This document shows positions 22,083 to 33,918 of a stretch of 64,000 bases of DNA, piece by piece; position 1 is the first letter of the stretch; each line of letters opens with the position of its first letter. Below the pieces are notes generated by a model, which had not been told where the DNA came from, searched no databases, and worked only from the letters and a program-made list of their open reading frames with translations. The DNA is taken from NCBI GenBank assembly GCA_016808115.1, contig JAEQBH010000990.1:496001-560000 (forward strand), given 5' to 3'. A program made the position numbers and the translations under genes. The DNA comes from Tetrastigma voinierianum (lineage: Eukaryota; Streptophyta; Magnoliopsida; Vitales; Vitaceae).

Positions 22083-22303
22083 ATACGTTATCAAAGACGA
22101 AGATCTACCAATCGAGTAAATATTTTCAAGGCGAGGTGAGTATTTTTTTTATTAATCAACTTTATACTTCATCTTCTACTAATTTGAGCTTTTTCTTTTT
22201 TTGGTTCTAAGCCAAATTTCCAACCTAAGATCCTTCGCTCCTTACGGCAGGATATTTGAAAATCCTTCTAATTAATTTAAGGATTCATTTGTTTTGCAAT
22301 AAT

Positions 22304-23270
22304 TATGGCAAATATTGAAAGTCTTAACTCCACATCCTCGGCCGAAAGTAAATAATTATCTATCCCTTGCCTTGATACTTAAACGCACCTCCAAGGGCGT
22401 ATGATCCTGCCAACGCAATTACGTACATCTAAACCCTCAAACTGCAAAAGATAAAGCAAACGCACTCATTTTTATTCGCTTGCCACTGCACGGTGAGCCC
22501 GCACTCAATATTATCCATCCCAGACCTCAAACCTTGTGGAAGAGGTTCAAGGATAGGTATGATCATACTAAGACTGTTATCCTTCCTCAAGCACAATATG
22601 ACTGGCAAAATCTCAGACTACAAGATTCAAATCCGCCGTCTCCGACTATAACTCTACTCAGACGGATATTGTTTCTGGCTGAAGCATAAGATCAAGCTCA
22701 ATGATACGAATCGTTAGAGAAAACTTTCACCTTCCATGTGTTTTGAATATTGTATCAACAAAGAATATCGGCAACGCCAATTTTGCCAGTTGATACTCGA
22801 TTTAATTTATGTGCTCCTCAATCGGCCGAGCAAACTAATGAATTGTCGCCAAAAATCATGATCTTGAACCCGCTGGCTAAGCATTGCCTCAAGCACATGC
22901 AAACCCCGAAAGTTATTGGTCATTTTAAAGCGCCGCCATAAGCGCATGCAAGAATATAATTCCATAGGGGTGGCGTAAAAATTTAACCGCCTTAGAAATC
23001 TAAATTAAAGAAGCCGTGCCAGCGTGACTAATGAAAGTATTTGACATCATTATGGCATGATCGCACCGTCACGCATTTCGTCGTGATGCGAAAGCACTTT
23101 GTCGATTCATACCAAGCGATCTAAAAATACGGCAAACGCGGTGAATCTCAACTATCAAATTAATCCCGCCGCCATAACTATCGCTAGCCAACAATAATAT
23201 CTCTCGCTGCTGACCTCTCGCTCCTTCAAGTAGCAAAATGCATCCCCGATGTCTCTCGGCTGAGGACCTT
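22304..23270 (+). pseudogene. Copia-2 gag remnant (arm A)
   Basis: Begins MANIESLN, the usual start of this copia gag group. The best block is LWKRFKDRYDHTKTVILPQA with YDWQNLRLQD at 22,530-22,640. Many frame breaks follow. The mirrored copy is around 44,400-45,450. Confidence 0.7.
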
Positions 23271-23916
23271 GATTACTTTAGATGAAGCATCGACCGTTGG
23301 ATGATATCTTTTGATTTCGAATTTTATGATTCTAATACAATTTATTTTATAGTTGTTTTTCTTTTTAAATATATTACCTTTTTATTGTTCTTTAATATGG
23401 TTATGCAAATGAAATGCGCTTATGAACTTAATCAAATATTTATTATTTTGAAATTTTTATTTGACCCTATAACTAATAGTGAAAATTTTATGATACTGAC
23501 ACTTCGAAATTGTCAACATAAATGCAAATGGAAAACATCGAGAAAATGAAGATGTTTGTTTGCTTCGATAGTGCATCAACGCAGCTACCATATTTCGTAG
23601 TAGACACTTTTTTCTCGAAAAGACATTACGTAAGACACACGCCCATACAATATTCGGTCCTATTCAATATTGATGGTTTCTTTGAATGCCACAATTGAGC
23701 TTGCCAAAATGTACCATCCTACATATTGAGAATGCATTTATAAGCAGATCTTAAAAGTGAATCTACTAGCTTCAAAGATGTACGCCGTGAATGGGTACCT
23801 ATGTTGAAACTGGCTTACAGAGCAAAAATAAAGAATATATTGAGACATCTTTATAAGATGGCCTAAAGACTAATCCAGTGAGGCTAGAAGCTTCTTCTAT
23901 GGGTTTGTATTAGGTC

Positions 23917-24219
23917 ATGATTAAGGCCGTTGAAACTTACTCCCACCATCTCGAGATTGGTAAATCCCGACAGTTTGGATTATGGCATGATCGCCTTGGT
24001 CACCCTGGCGCTACAATGATGCGTAGAATAATCCATAATACAAAAGGGCACCCTTTAAAGGATACAAAGGTATTGTTATCCAAATATTATAATTGTGAAG
24101 CTTGTTCACAAGGAAAACTCATTATCAAACCTTCTATAACAAAGGTTGATCTTGAATCCCCTTTATTCCTACAAAGAATTCAAGGTGACATTTGTGGACC
24201 AATACAAACTACCAAGTGA
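23917..24219 (+). pseudogene. Copia-2 pre-integrase and integrase start (arm A)
   Basis: Contains LWHDRLGHPGATMMRRI and CEACSQGKLIIKPS, the HHCC-type zinc-binding region of copia integrases, then GDICGPI, where the catalytic core begins. The rest of the core to 24,869 is broken. Almost identical to the minus-strand copy at 43,466-43,973. Confidence 0.85.
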
Positions 24220-26099
24220 CCATATTTTATATTTTATGAGATTGAGTGACGCATCCTCGTAGACGGTCCCACGTCGCTCATTATATACACGCAATGTCAT
24301 CTTTGCACGCTTACTACAAGCAGATTATAAAAGCTTTGCAAGACACCCCGATTATCCAATTAAACAGATACACTACACGCTCGAATTTACATCAAAGCAG
24401 CTGATACATATCAGGTTTCAATTCTAACCGAGGTTGAGCACCGGCCGCATATGTTCATACTCAAAATCGACGCGTAATCCTGACAAACATAGACAAATCA
24501 TCGTCGCACTCTATTATCGAATGGATCTCAACGATACAAAGCACGGGTCATGCCGCTCGCATGCGCTACCCTAATAAGATCGCGCCCCAATCGCTGGGCT
24601 TCCTACACCCTCAAATGGGGTTGGCTGGTTATGAACTGATATTTCACATTTAATGCGCACTTCGTCAGGAAAGACAGGTGCCTATTGCACCACCAAAAAG
24701 AACTTAAAAATGGTTCCCTCAACGCCGTCAGGGCATTTATATTGATTTTAATTCACCGTCCATCAATAGTTCTCGAACCGACTCACTGGTGATCTTTTAT
24801 TGCCGTATTCGAAGATTGTCATTTCAATTTGCACTCATGTTTCCATCGACTGACACCTAATATTGAAATTGTGACGCCCCTTCTCCTATCCGAATTCGAC
24901 AAGGTGTGTCCGGTGCCTGGATCCAGGATGCTGATAGTGTGACGCCTCCCAAACTCTAAGATGTGGTGTCAAGGAGGGGTCATTCTTTTTTTTCTTTTTT
25001 TCCCATGTATAAACTTTAAGCTGCTCATTCATATAATGTTAAACATTTAACTTGTATTATATTTTAGCAAATGATTACAAAATATATATAAAAGCTCCAT
25101 ATATGGGAAGTGTTCAATATTTACAATATTCACAATAAGTGTTTACAAAATTCATATATAAAAATAGACCTAAAGGTTCCTGCAAGGCACCCCATTACGT
25201 GGCTCGACTACCGATGTGGATCGGGCCCCGTCTTCCTAGCTTCCCTTCTATACCTACTGACAACACCTGGTGGCAAGTTTTGCCGCTAGCTGGGAATTAA
25301 AAAAAAACACATGGATGACCTCTATTAAGGGTCACCCCACTTATACAAATGCATATAACATTATTATAATGCTTACAAATTCTTATAATTTCTCATATAT
25401 ATACTTTTCATAACAAGCTCATTTCTTGCCATCTTCCCATATACTTTTCTTAATGCCATCTTATACTTTACTTTATTCTTGTAATCAGATACTATCATCT
25501 ACAGGATAGCAACGTTTATGCTTCTCATATCACGCCATATATTATCAACATTTCAAGCTTTTGCATATACGGTCATTTTCTTTTATGTTTTATGTCCAGA
25601 TAAACCTTGTGCTCTGATAACTATAGCGCCTGGCAAGGCCGTTATCATCAGACAAGACAACAGATCATTCATAAAGGGGTCCAGTGCATATGGTGACCCT
25701 TTCTGGGTCACCGCGATCCAAATCCACTGATATCAACGTAACATAACAGAACTTATATGTTGCGTAATTTATTTTTCCTAATAGGGCATGCTCATCTATC
25801 CCTACTGTGTTCTAAGCAGACAATCAATGCGTATTTTACGCTCTCAAGAGAGTATCTCATATTCCCGAATAATTATTGTCATTCTGTGAATCAGTACGTG
25901 ATATATATACAATCATTTATTCATATCTTTGCATTTTTCATATGTCAATATATGCATAAATAACTATGCTTACTATGCATGCTTTACGAGCCATATTTAC
26001 GAATTCATAATAAAGTGCTCATAATATGAATGGACCAAGTGTTATCTCAGAGCGCCTTATTTTTCATGATTTCGAACTAATATGAGTTCCAATTTATCG

Positions 26100-26850
26100 G
26101 TTATATATGGATGAATTCTGACCAATGGGCTTTCCATAGAGTCCAAGAACACCCCAAACGAAAATTCGGATCGAAGGGAGTTATGACTCCTTCCGAAGTT
26201 GGAGGTCATACGAAAGTCACACCCAAACAGCCAACTCGAACCAATCGACGACCCGACCCTGTGAAACATGGTCTAACACCTCGGTCTAACACTTTCTATC
26301 ATCCTCAGGAATATTAATGGATTATTGACTCAATGGTCGATAGAGTCTAAGAACATTCGAAATGTAGTTCTGACGAAAGGAGTTATGACTCCAAAGTCAG
26401 AGGTCATACGTATCACACCCAAATTCTAGCTAACCCCGAACTCCGGGCCGAGCCGACCGACCTTGGTAAACTTAGTCAACACCCCTGGCCTAATACCTTA
26501 TATCATCCTCAGGCATATGAATGGATTCTTGACTCAATGGGCTTTCCATATAGTCCGCTGAACACCAAACGGAGCTCACTAAGGAGTTATGACCGGGGCC
26601 TTCGAGGTCACGTAGTCACCCACCAGAGCTAACCTAAACTGACTGAGCTGACCTGACCTCGGTAAACACAGTCTAACACCTTGGTCTGACACTTTCTATC
26701 CTCCTCAGTCATATCAATGGATTCTTGACTCAATGGGCTTCCATAGCCCAAGAACACCAAACTGAAAGTTCGACGAAGGAGTTGCACTTTTCTCCCAAGT
26801 TGGCGGTCACACTTAGTCAACCCGCACGAGCCAACCCGAACCGCACTTCA
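26100..26850 (-). repeat. 205-bp tandem array in the Gypsy-1 3' LTR
   Basis: Four units, each with a CAATGGGCTTTCCATAGAG core (26,124, about 26,330, 26,538, 26,730) and a GAGGTCATA/TATGACCTC segment. The homologous arrays are at 34,960-35,700, 40,738-41,500 and, inverted, at 30,440-31,160. Confidence 0.85.
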
Positions 26851-27010
26851 CTGCGATAAGGTATGCCGACCTCTACAGGATGGTGTCTGACTTACCCATA
26901 GATGAGGTCCGCTGACCTCTAATGATAAGGTCTCGTTGACCTCTCGAGCAGACCAATCGATGAGGTCCCGTCGACCTCACGATGAGGTTTGTCGACCTAG
27001 CGCTGTGATG
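26850..27010 (-). repeat. GC-rich minisatellite in the Gypsy-1 3' LTR
   Basis: Repeated units of about 25-28 bp centred on GATGAGGTC(C/T)G(C/T)(T/C)GACCTC. Homologous arrays are at 31,170-31,330 and 34,780-34,950. Confidence 0.75.
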
Positions 27011-27852
27011 ACTTTGCGGGCTCTGACATCTCGCTCATTAGATCGTTCGCAGTAAAAGACCATAACTTGGTCTACGTGAGGTCCGAATTGAGAAATTAAA
27101 AACCCAACATCAAGTTCAATGGATGTGGCTACACTTACCGTGGCACTCACCGTCAAATTCTATTTCTACCCAAAAACTCTCGTTCTAAGGTCCCGCCATC
27201 GCTTTATGATCAAAATAAATAGGGAAATTTTATTGGTTAAACTTTGCAAACACCCTTTCCAAAACACATATAGGATCCTAAGAGCTCTTTCTCAACTAAA
27301 CCCTTAACAAGAAATAGATTGGGAGTTTCCAAACCCAAACCATATACACAAGAAAAGGGTTCCAAACCATGTATCTAACCTTTCTAGACCAAAACTACAC
27401 AAATCCATACTATTGTACAAAAATCGACACTTTTCCATACGAAACTTACAAGGTCCATAAGACCCAAAACATGTATCCATACCTGTGATCTTCTTCTTCT
27501 TCTTCTTCTTCTTTCTTTCTTCTCTCTTCTCTCTTATCCGTGTTTGCTCTCCCTTTCTCCAAGACTAAAATGAGATATTTATTTTGGTTTTATCCTTATT
27601 TGATTTTATCCCCTTTTTATTTTATAATATCTCCAAGACTCTTATTATTCTTACTTTGGCATATGAACTTACAAATTAAGGACCCTCAAGTCCTGAATTG
27701 CAAATTATTAATTTACTCTAACTTTATAGATAATTCCAAGTTTCGCTTTATTTTGTTTTTGTCTTTATTTTTATTCAAAAAAATATACTTTATTTCTATT
27801 ATACCTCAAACACGTTATAAAACCGTTAGGTGGTTAATTCCTGCATGCTACA

Positions 27853-30393
27853 ATCCTCCTTAAAAGAATTTCGTCTCCGAAATTCATACCCGATTCAAGA
27901 GCCATGGGATATTGTGCTCATATTGCTTCCTGCTCTGCACCTTATTCTCACTACACGCTGAAGACTTTCACTACTTATACTTGTTTGTTCCGCAATTGTT
28001 TTGACCTTCCTCGAGCCATAATTGCCTTTCGCATTCTCATCATATGACAAATCCTCTTGTACTTGTATCTCTTACACGGGTAGTATGTACGATTTATCAG
28101 AGCGGTATCTCCGAAGCATCGACACATGACATCGTGCACTCGCCAACTCCGGAGGGAGTGCCAATCGATAGTTACTGTGGCCACACGCTCCAAAATCTCA
28201 TGGCCCTAAGGAACCTTGGACTCAAATTCCTTGCCCACCAAACCGTAGAATTTTCCCTCCACTAAGTGATATTGTCTTGAGAAGACCTCGTCTCCAAATT
28301 CATATTCAATATCTCTTCTTGTGATCAAGATATGACTTTCTCGATCACCGGCAAAATTCTTTAACCTCACCGAACAGAACTTTGGTAATTTTTCTTTCTT
28401 TTCTTGCAGATCTTTTACTATGTCTGACCAATCACGCTCGTTCACCTCATTCAACACATAAAGAGTCTGCCATTCACTACAGCAAAGCTTCATATGGTGC
28501 CATACCAATGTTCGACTAAAAGCTAACATATAAAGTAAATTCCATCAATGGAATATACTCTATCCCAACTTCCCGAAAATTCATGACACACCTCAAGCAT
28601 CTTCAAGCACTTGAATCAATCTCTGACCGCCCATCTGTTATGATGATCACTGCACAGTACCAAAGATAATACGGTGTCACCTTAGTTCCTTCCGCAATCT
28701 AGATAAACGTGGATCTCTATCCCATACAATAGACAACGGCACACCATGCAATCGCAGACAATCTATCCAAGATGAGGACTCTCAATGACTGATCCACAGA
28801 GAGATATTTACCCGTGAACGTGAAGGTCTGGTCGATTTCGTGAGCCTATCTACAATCACCCGTGATGAGGCTACATGTTTTTGTCAGGCGAGGGGAAACT
28901 GACACAAAAACTGATAGAGAAAACCCGACACAAAATCCATGGTAATGTTATCCCACTTCCATTGAGGAAATGGAAGGGAGTTTAACAAACTGTGGGCGCG
29001 GTGTTCGGCTTTGACTTCCGACCGTCAAACACTTAGACACATGCTCGATCGCGTCTCTTTCATTTTCCTTTCCCGCGATAAGCGTTCGAATCTGGTATCT
29101 TATTCCCTCCGGGATGCATGGTAAATGCAGGTATTATGAGCCTCTCATATAGCAACTTTTGCTTTAACTCTTTATCATCATTACACATAATCCTGATACG
29201 GAAATACAAACTTCCGGCTTCTTTCTCTTCAAAACTTGGTCACATCATCTATCATCGTAACTTTTTTGTAGCTCTTCATCATTTTTCTGTGCATCTATAA
29301 TCATTTTGCTTTAAGCGGTTGCGCTTCTAGTTGAGCTAACATGGCTCCATCATGCTAGTCTTAATCCAGCTGTCTTGTAGTGACATTGCTACCACTTGTT
29401 TTTAGGCTTAAAGCATCGGCTATATATTAGCCTTTCGGTGGTAATCTATGATGCAGTCATAATCCTTAAACAACTCTAACCACCTCTAGTTGTCTCAAAT
29501 TTAACCCTTTACTGCGTTAGCAAGTACTTAGAGAACTCTTATGATCGGTGTAAATTCTGCACTTTTCCCGATATAGATAGTGCCATATTTTTAAAAGCAA
29601 ACACTCTTTGCTGATGACCTCTGGAGTCGTAGGTGGGATAGTGCATTCATGTGGCTTCAGCGTCTGAGCGCATAAGCCACTACTTTCCCATCTTGCATTA
29701 ACATAAAATAATGCCTAAAGCATCACTACAAGGTATACTCTTTTCAGTAGGTTCTGCGTCAATGCGGTGTGACCAACATTCGCTCAGCTGTTCAGCTGTT
29801 TTTGGCGTTTAATACGTCCACTCGAACTTTATTCGCTCTGAGTAGCAGGTGAGCGGAGGTATGATAGAAAAGCTATACAAATCTTCTATAATAACACATT
29901 AGGCCCTAAGAAACTTCTCACCTCACATTTACATTTACAGAGGTGGTTTCTAAATTCACGACACCGATCTTTGTAGGTCAACTCTTATACCTCAGCGAAC
30001 CTGATATGGCCTAGGAATAAAACTTCCTTTAGCCCGAAAATCACATTCTTGAGCTTAGCATATAACTTCTTTTCTTTTACGTCTCCCAGACTATTCTCGG
30101 GTGTTGTTTCATGTTCTGTGCATCCTTAGAATACACAGGGATGTCATCAATAAAGCTTCCTGACAAATTGATACACATAGGGTCGGAAAACCCTATTCAT
30201 CAAATCCATGAATGCTGCCGGTGCATTAGTTAACCCAAATGGCATGACCAAAAACTCATAATGGCCATATCGGGTTCTAAATGCAGTCTTCAGAACATCT
30301 ACTTCCTTTACTCTCAACTAATAATACCACGATGCATGAAGTGCCTCTTTGTTTGTGGAGTCGACTCTTATACTCAGCCCGATAATAACATGG
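27853..30393 (-). pseudogene. Gypsy-1 pol remnant (RT, RNase H, integrase)
   Basis: Read on the minus strand from 30,393: an RT segment with GHYEFLVMPFGLTNAPAAFM near 30,190-30,280, and the FIDD catalytic box with its Asp codons at 30,143-30,148. A degenerate RNase H stretch follows, then integrase. The integrase C-terminal part at 28,206-28,529 keeps LNEVNERDW and RRDIEYEFGDEVF. Frames change many times. Confidence 0.8.
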
Positions 30394-32140
30394 TTTTGTA
30401 GTGCCTACATTTTCATGATTTATGGAACTAATATGAGTTCGATTTTATCATTACTCTATGGATGAATTCTTGACTCAATGGGCTTTCCATAAAGTCGAGA
30501 ACACCTAAATGAGAGTCGGATGAGTAGTTGTGACCTTCAGTTGGAGGTCATACATAGTCACACTGGCCGGTAGCAGGCGACGAGTGACCTAGCCTCAGTA
30601 AGCAGTCCTACCTGTGGTCTGATACTTTCCTATCCTCCTCAGAGCATATGAATGGATTCTTGACTCAATGGGCTTTCCATAGAGTCTAAGAACACCGACG
30701 GAGTTCGGATGAAGGAGTTATGATCTTAGGGTTGGTCATACGTAGTCCCACACCAGCCAGGCTCACACAGGCGTGGTGACCTAACCTCGGTAAACTTGGT
30801 CTAATACCTCGGTCTGATACCTTCTATCATCCTCAGGCATTTGAATGGATTCTTGACTCAATGGTCTTTCCATAGAGTTCAAGAACACACGAAACGGAGT
30901 TCAGACGAAGGAGTTATGACCTTCCGAAGTTGGAGGTCATACGTAGTCACACCTAGCCGAGCTAACCTGAACTGACTGAGCCGATCTGACCTCGGTAAAC
31001 ACAGTCTAAAACCTTGGTCTGACACTTTCTATCCTCCTCAAGCATATGAATGGATTCTTGACTCAATGGGCTTTCCATAGAGTCCAAGAACACCCGAAAC
31101 GAAGTTCGGACGAATGAGTTATGACCTTTTGAAGTTGGAGGTCATACATAGTCCCAGCCAGGACAGGCCGACACAGGCCGCCACTACGGGATGAGGTTTC
31201 TTGACACTCTACGAGGATGAGGTCTGCGGACCTGTCTTGGATGAGGTCTGCGGAGCCTGCGCTGAAGCGGAACCTCTCTGGCCGGATGGGGTTTTCTTGA
31301 CCTCTGCGGGATGACCTCGTAGGGTGGGCCTCTCGCCCGTTCGTTGTTGAGTAAAGGCCATGGCAGTGCACGGAGGTCAGTTGAGGCAAAGCCTAACATC
31401 AAGTTCATTGATGTGGATACAATTACCAGAAGGACTTACTGCCAAATTCCCTTTATTTCTAGCCCAAAAACCCGTTCTAAGATTAAATTTCTGCTTATGA
31501 TAAAAAATGAGGAAATTTTCTTGATTCAACTTGCAATTTAGACCCTTTCAATACATTATATAGGATCGTAGAGCTGTACCGACTCAAGCCTAACAAGAAA
31601 TGAGATTGGGAGTTTCCAAACCCAAACCATACACAAGAAAAGGGTTCCAAACCGTGTATCTAACATTTCTAGACCAAAACTACACAAATCCATACTATTG
31701 TACAAAAATCGACACTTTTCCATACGGAACTTAACAAGTTCCATAAGACCCAAAACATGTATCCATACCTGTGATCTTCTTCTTCTTCTTCTTCTTCCTT
31801 TCTTCTCTTTTCTCTCTTATCCGTGTTTGCTCTCCTTTTCTCCAAGACCAAAATGAGATATTTATTTTGGTCTTATCCTTAGTTGATCTTATCCCCTTTT
31901 TATTTCACTTTAGTCCTCCAACTCTTCTAATATTTACAAATCAATTTATTATTCTTACTTTGGTATATGAACTTATTAAGTATGACCTTGAGTCTGAATC
32001 GATAAATTATTAGTTTTTAACAACATATTAATTCAGTTCTTGCTTATTTTGTTTTATCTTTATTTTATTCAATATATCTTTTCTTTATTATCTGCTAAAC
32101 AAGTTATAAAGCCAGTTAGGAGTATAATTTGAGATGTTCT
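30394..32140 (-). repeat. Gypsy-1 truncated 5' LTR
   Basis: Matches roughly the first 1.8 kb of the gypsy LTR: a start-like end at 32,140, a TTC run at 31,777-31,797, the GC-rich minisatellite at 31,170-31,330 and four 205-bp units at 30,440-31,160. It is joined directly to RT sequence at about 30,393, so a deletion removed the remainder. Confidence 0.8.
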
Positions 32141-33918
32141 GAATGGTACAGCGGCAAAAACAAGTTAAGGTTTTCTCTGGAATGAGAAAAAATTTATCTC
32201 AATAGACCAGACTCTGGTCAGCGAGTGCGGCGCATAATCCGTTTACGTTGTGTCCCGATAGACTGCGATGCATTTAATGATGCTACTAAGGTGCGAATCT
32301 CATATTCAGTATCAATGCTCCGACTAGGATAGTTGTTCTGAAGGACAAGCTAAAATGGATGAAAATCCCCACGATTGTCGTGGTAGGCCCGATATGATCA
32401 AGACCTGAGTTCATGAAAGCGGGGAAAGAATCAGAATCCACTCGAGGAAAGATGCGGTGTTGTGATTACTTCTAAAGAGCTTAATGCCCTTGAAGAGGCA
32501 CAAACCCATGAAAATATCACCAACCTTAGGAATACTAAGAATTCCATTACATATTGTAATGAGATTTGGGATCGAAATAAAATCATCATAGATGATATTT
32601 TTGCATTCTCGGTTGCTCATAAAATTATGGATGATGATTGTGAGCCGCAATCTATTATTGAATGTCGTCAAAGGCAAGATTGGCCTAAGTGGGAGGAAGC
32701 AATTAAGGTTGAATTAGCTTCCCTAGCTAAACGAGAGGTTTTTGGACCCATAACTCGCATCCCCGATAATGTAAAACCCGTTGGATATAAATGGGTGACC
32801 CATTAGAAAATGAAATGAGAAAAACGAGGTTGTCAGGTATAAAGCTCGACTCGTTGCCCAAGGATTCTCCCAAAGACCTGGGATTGATTATGATGAGACA
32901 TATTCACCTGTGATGGATATGATTACATTTCGTTTTCTCATTAGTCTGGTAATCTTTGAAAAATTGGAAATGCATCTTATGGACATTGTGACGGCGTATC
33001 TATATGGCTCATTAGACTCAGATATTTATATGAAAATTCCCAAGGGATTCAAATTGCCTGATGCATGCACTCCCTGCAACTTATTCTCAATAAAATTGCA
33101 AAGATCTTTGTACGGGTTAAAGAAATGCCGTTAAACTGTGGTATCAACGCCTAAGTGAGTACACGATTAAAGAAATGCACAATAATGAAGTCTATCTGCC
33201 CATCGTGTTTATTAAGAAATCGAAAGCAGGATTTGCTATTGTAGCGAGTTTATGTCGGCGATATGAATTCAATTGGAACTCCATAAGAGTTAGCTAAAGC
33301 TGGCCCGAGTATTTGAAAAAGGAATTTGAAGTTAAAGATTTGGGTGAGCTTTTGTCTTGGTCTACGGCTTGAGCATAAAGCAAATGGAATAATCGTCCAT
33401 CAATGTCATTCGTACATTGAAAGATTACTTAAGCGACTTGACATGGACAAGGCTCGCCATTGAGCACCCACATGGTTGTAAGGTCTCTAGATCCCGAAAG
33501 GATGAGTTTAGATCCTAGAGAATACGATGAAGATACTTGGTCACAGTACCATATCTCGTCACGGTGGGGCTTTGATGTAGCACGATGAGACTAAACATAC
33601 GCACTTTTGCGATGAATTTATTGTACGTTTTAGTTACGAGCCAACTGGAGATACTTTGGAATGGAATTAAACATATTTTTGTTATCTCAGGAACCATAGA
33701 TTTGAGATTATATTATTCGAGGAATCTCTTACCCTACGAAGTTTAGTTGGATACGATGCTAGATATAGATCTGATTCACATAAAACTCGCTCTCAAACTG
33801 GTTATTTATTTTGTTATAATGGTATCGCCATTTCTTGGCTTTCTACGAAGCAATCCCTAGTAGCTACATCTTCTAACCACTATGAGATAATTGCTTTATA
33901 TGAAGCTGGAAGAGAGTG
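32141..33918 (+). mobile_element. Copia-2, continuation: integrase end, RT and RNase H
   Basis: Continues copia-2 after Gypsy-1. The integrase-RT linker (FNDATKVRISYSV) is followed by RT: DWPKWEEAIKVELASLAKRE at 32,660-32,730, ARLVAQGFSQRPGIDYDETY at about 32,850, and MDIVTAYLYGSLDSDIYMKI to LQRSLYGLK at 32,910-33,130. The catalytic box at 33,251-33,262 reads YVGD instead of YVDD. RNase H ends LVATSSNHYEIIALYEAGRE, and there the element stops because Gypsy-2 begins at 33,919. There is no 3' LTR. Confidence 0.88.

Larger units (their letters stand above)
21798..24869 (+). mobile_element. Copia-2, arm A copy, 5' portion
   Basis: Ty1/copia element reading away from TERT. 5' LTR at 21,798-22,082, a primer binding site with GTTATCA at 22,086-22,092, gag from about 22,304, and the pre-integrase/integrase start at 23,917-24,219. 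At GAAAT (24,865-24,869) it is interrupted by Gypsy-1 and continues at 32,141. Confidence 0.85.
19562..26845. repeat. Arm A of a large inverted duplication
   Basis: This segment recurs as its reverse complement in arm B: 19,562-20,760 at 62,800-64,000; 20,910-21,600 at 54,803-55,423 plus 62,535-62,600; 21,600-24,869 at 42,778-46,065; and the Gypsy-1 LTR end 24,870 to about 26,845 at about 40,730-42,777. AT-rich intron stretches are nearly identical between arms; GC-rich parts differ much more. The left edge of the homology is cut by the window end. Confidence 0.9.
24870..27852 (-). repeat. Gypsy-1 3' LTR
   Basis: 2.98 kb. On the minus strand it starts TGTAGCATGC at 27,852 and ends GGGGCGTCACA at 24,870. 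It contains a four-unit array of about 205 bp (26,100-26,850), a GC-rich minisatellite (26,850-27,010) and a TTC run (27,489-27,530). A polypurine tract (AAGGAGGA) adjoins it at about 27,853-27,861. Confidence 0.85.
24870..32140 (-). mobile_element. Gypsy-1: Ty3/gypsy element inserted in copia-2
   Basis: Minus-strand gypsy element. The 3' LTR at 24,870-27,852 is complete, the internal part 27,853 to about 30,393 covers integrase, RNase H and RT, and a truncated 5' LTR spans about 30,394-32,140. The second part of the 5' LTR, the primer binding site, gag, protease and the start of RT are deleted. The left flank is GAAAT (24,865-24,869) and the right flank GAATG (32,141), a possible decayed target duplication. 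Confidence 0.85.
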
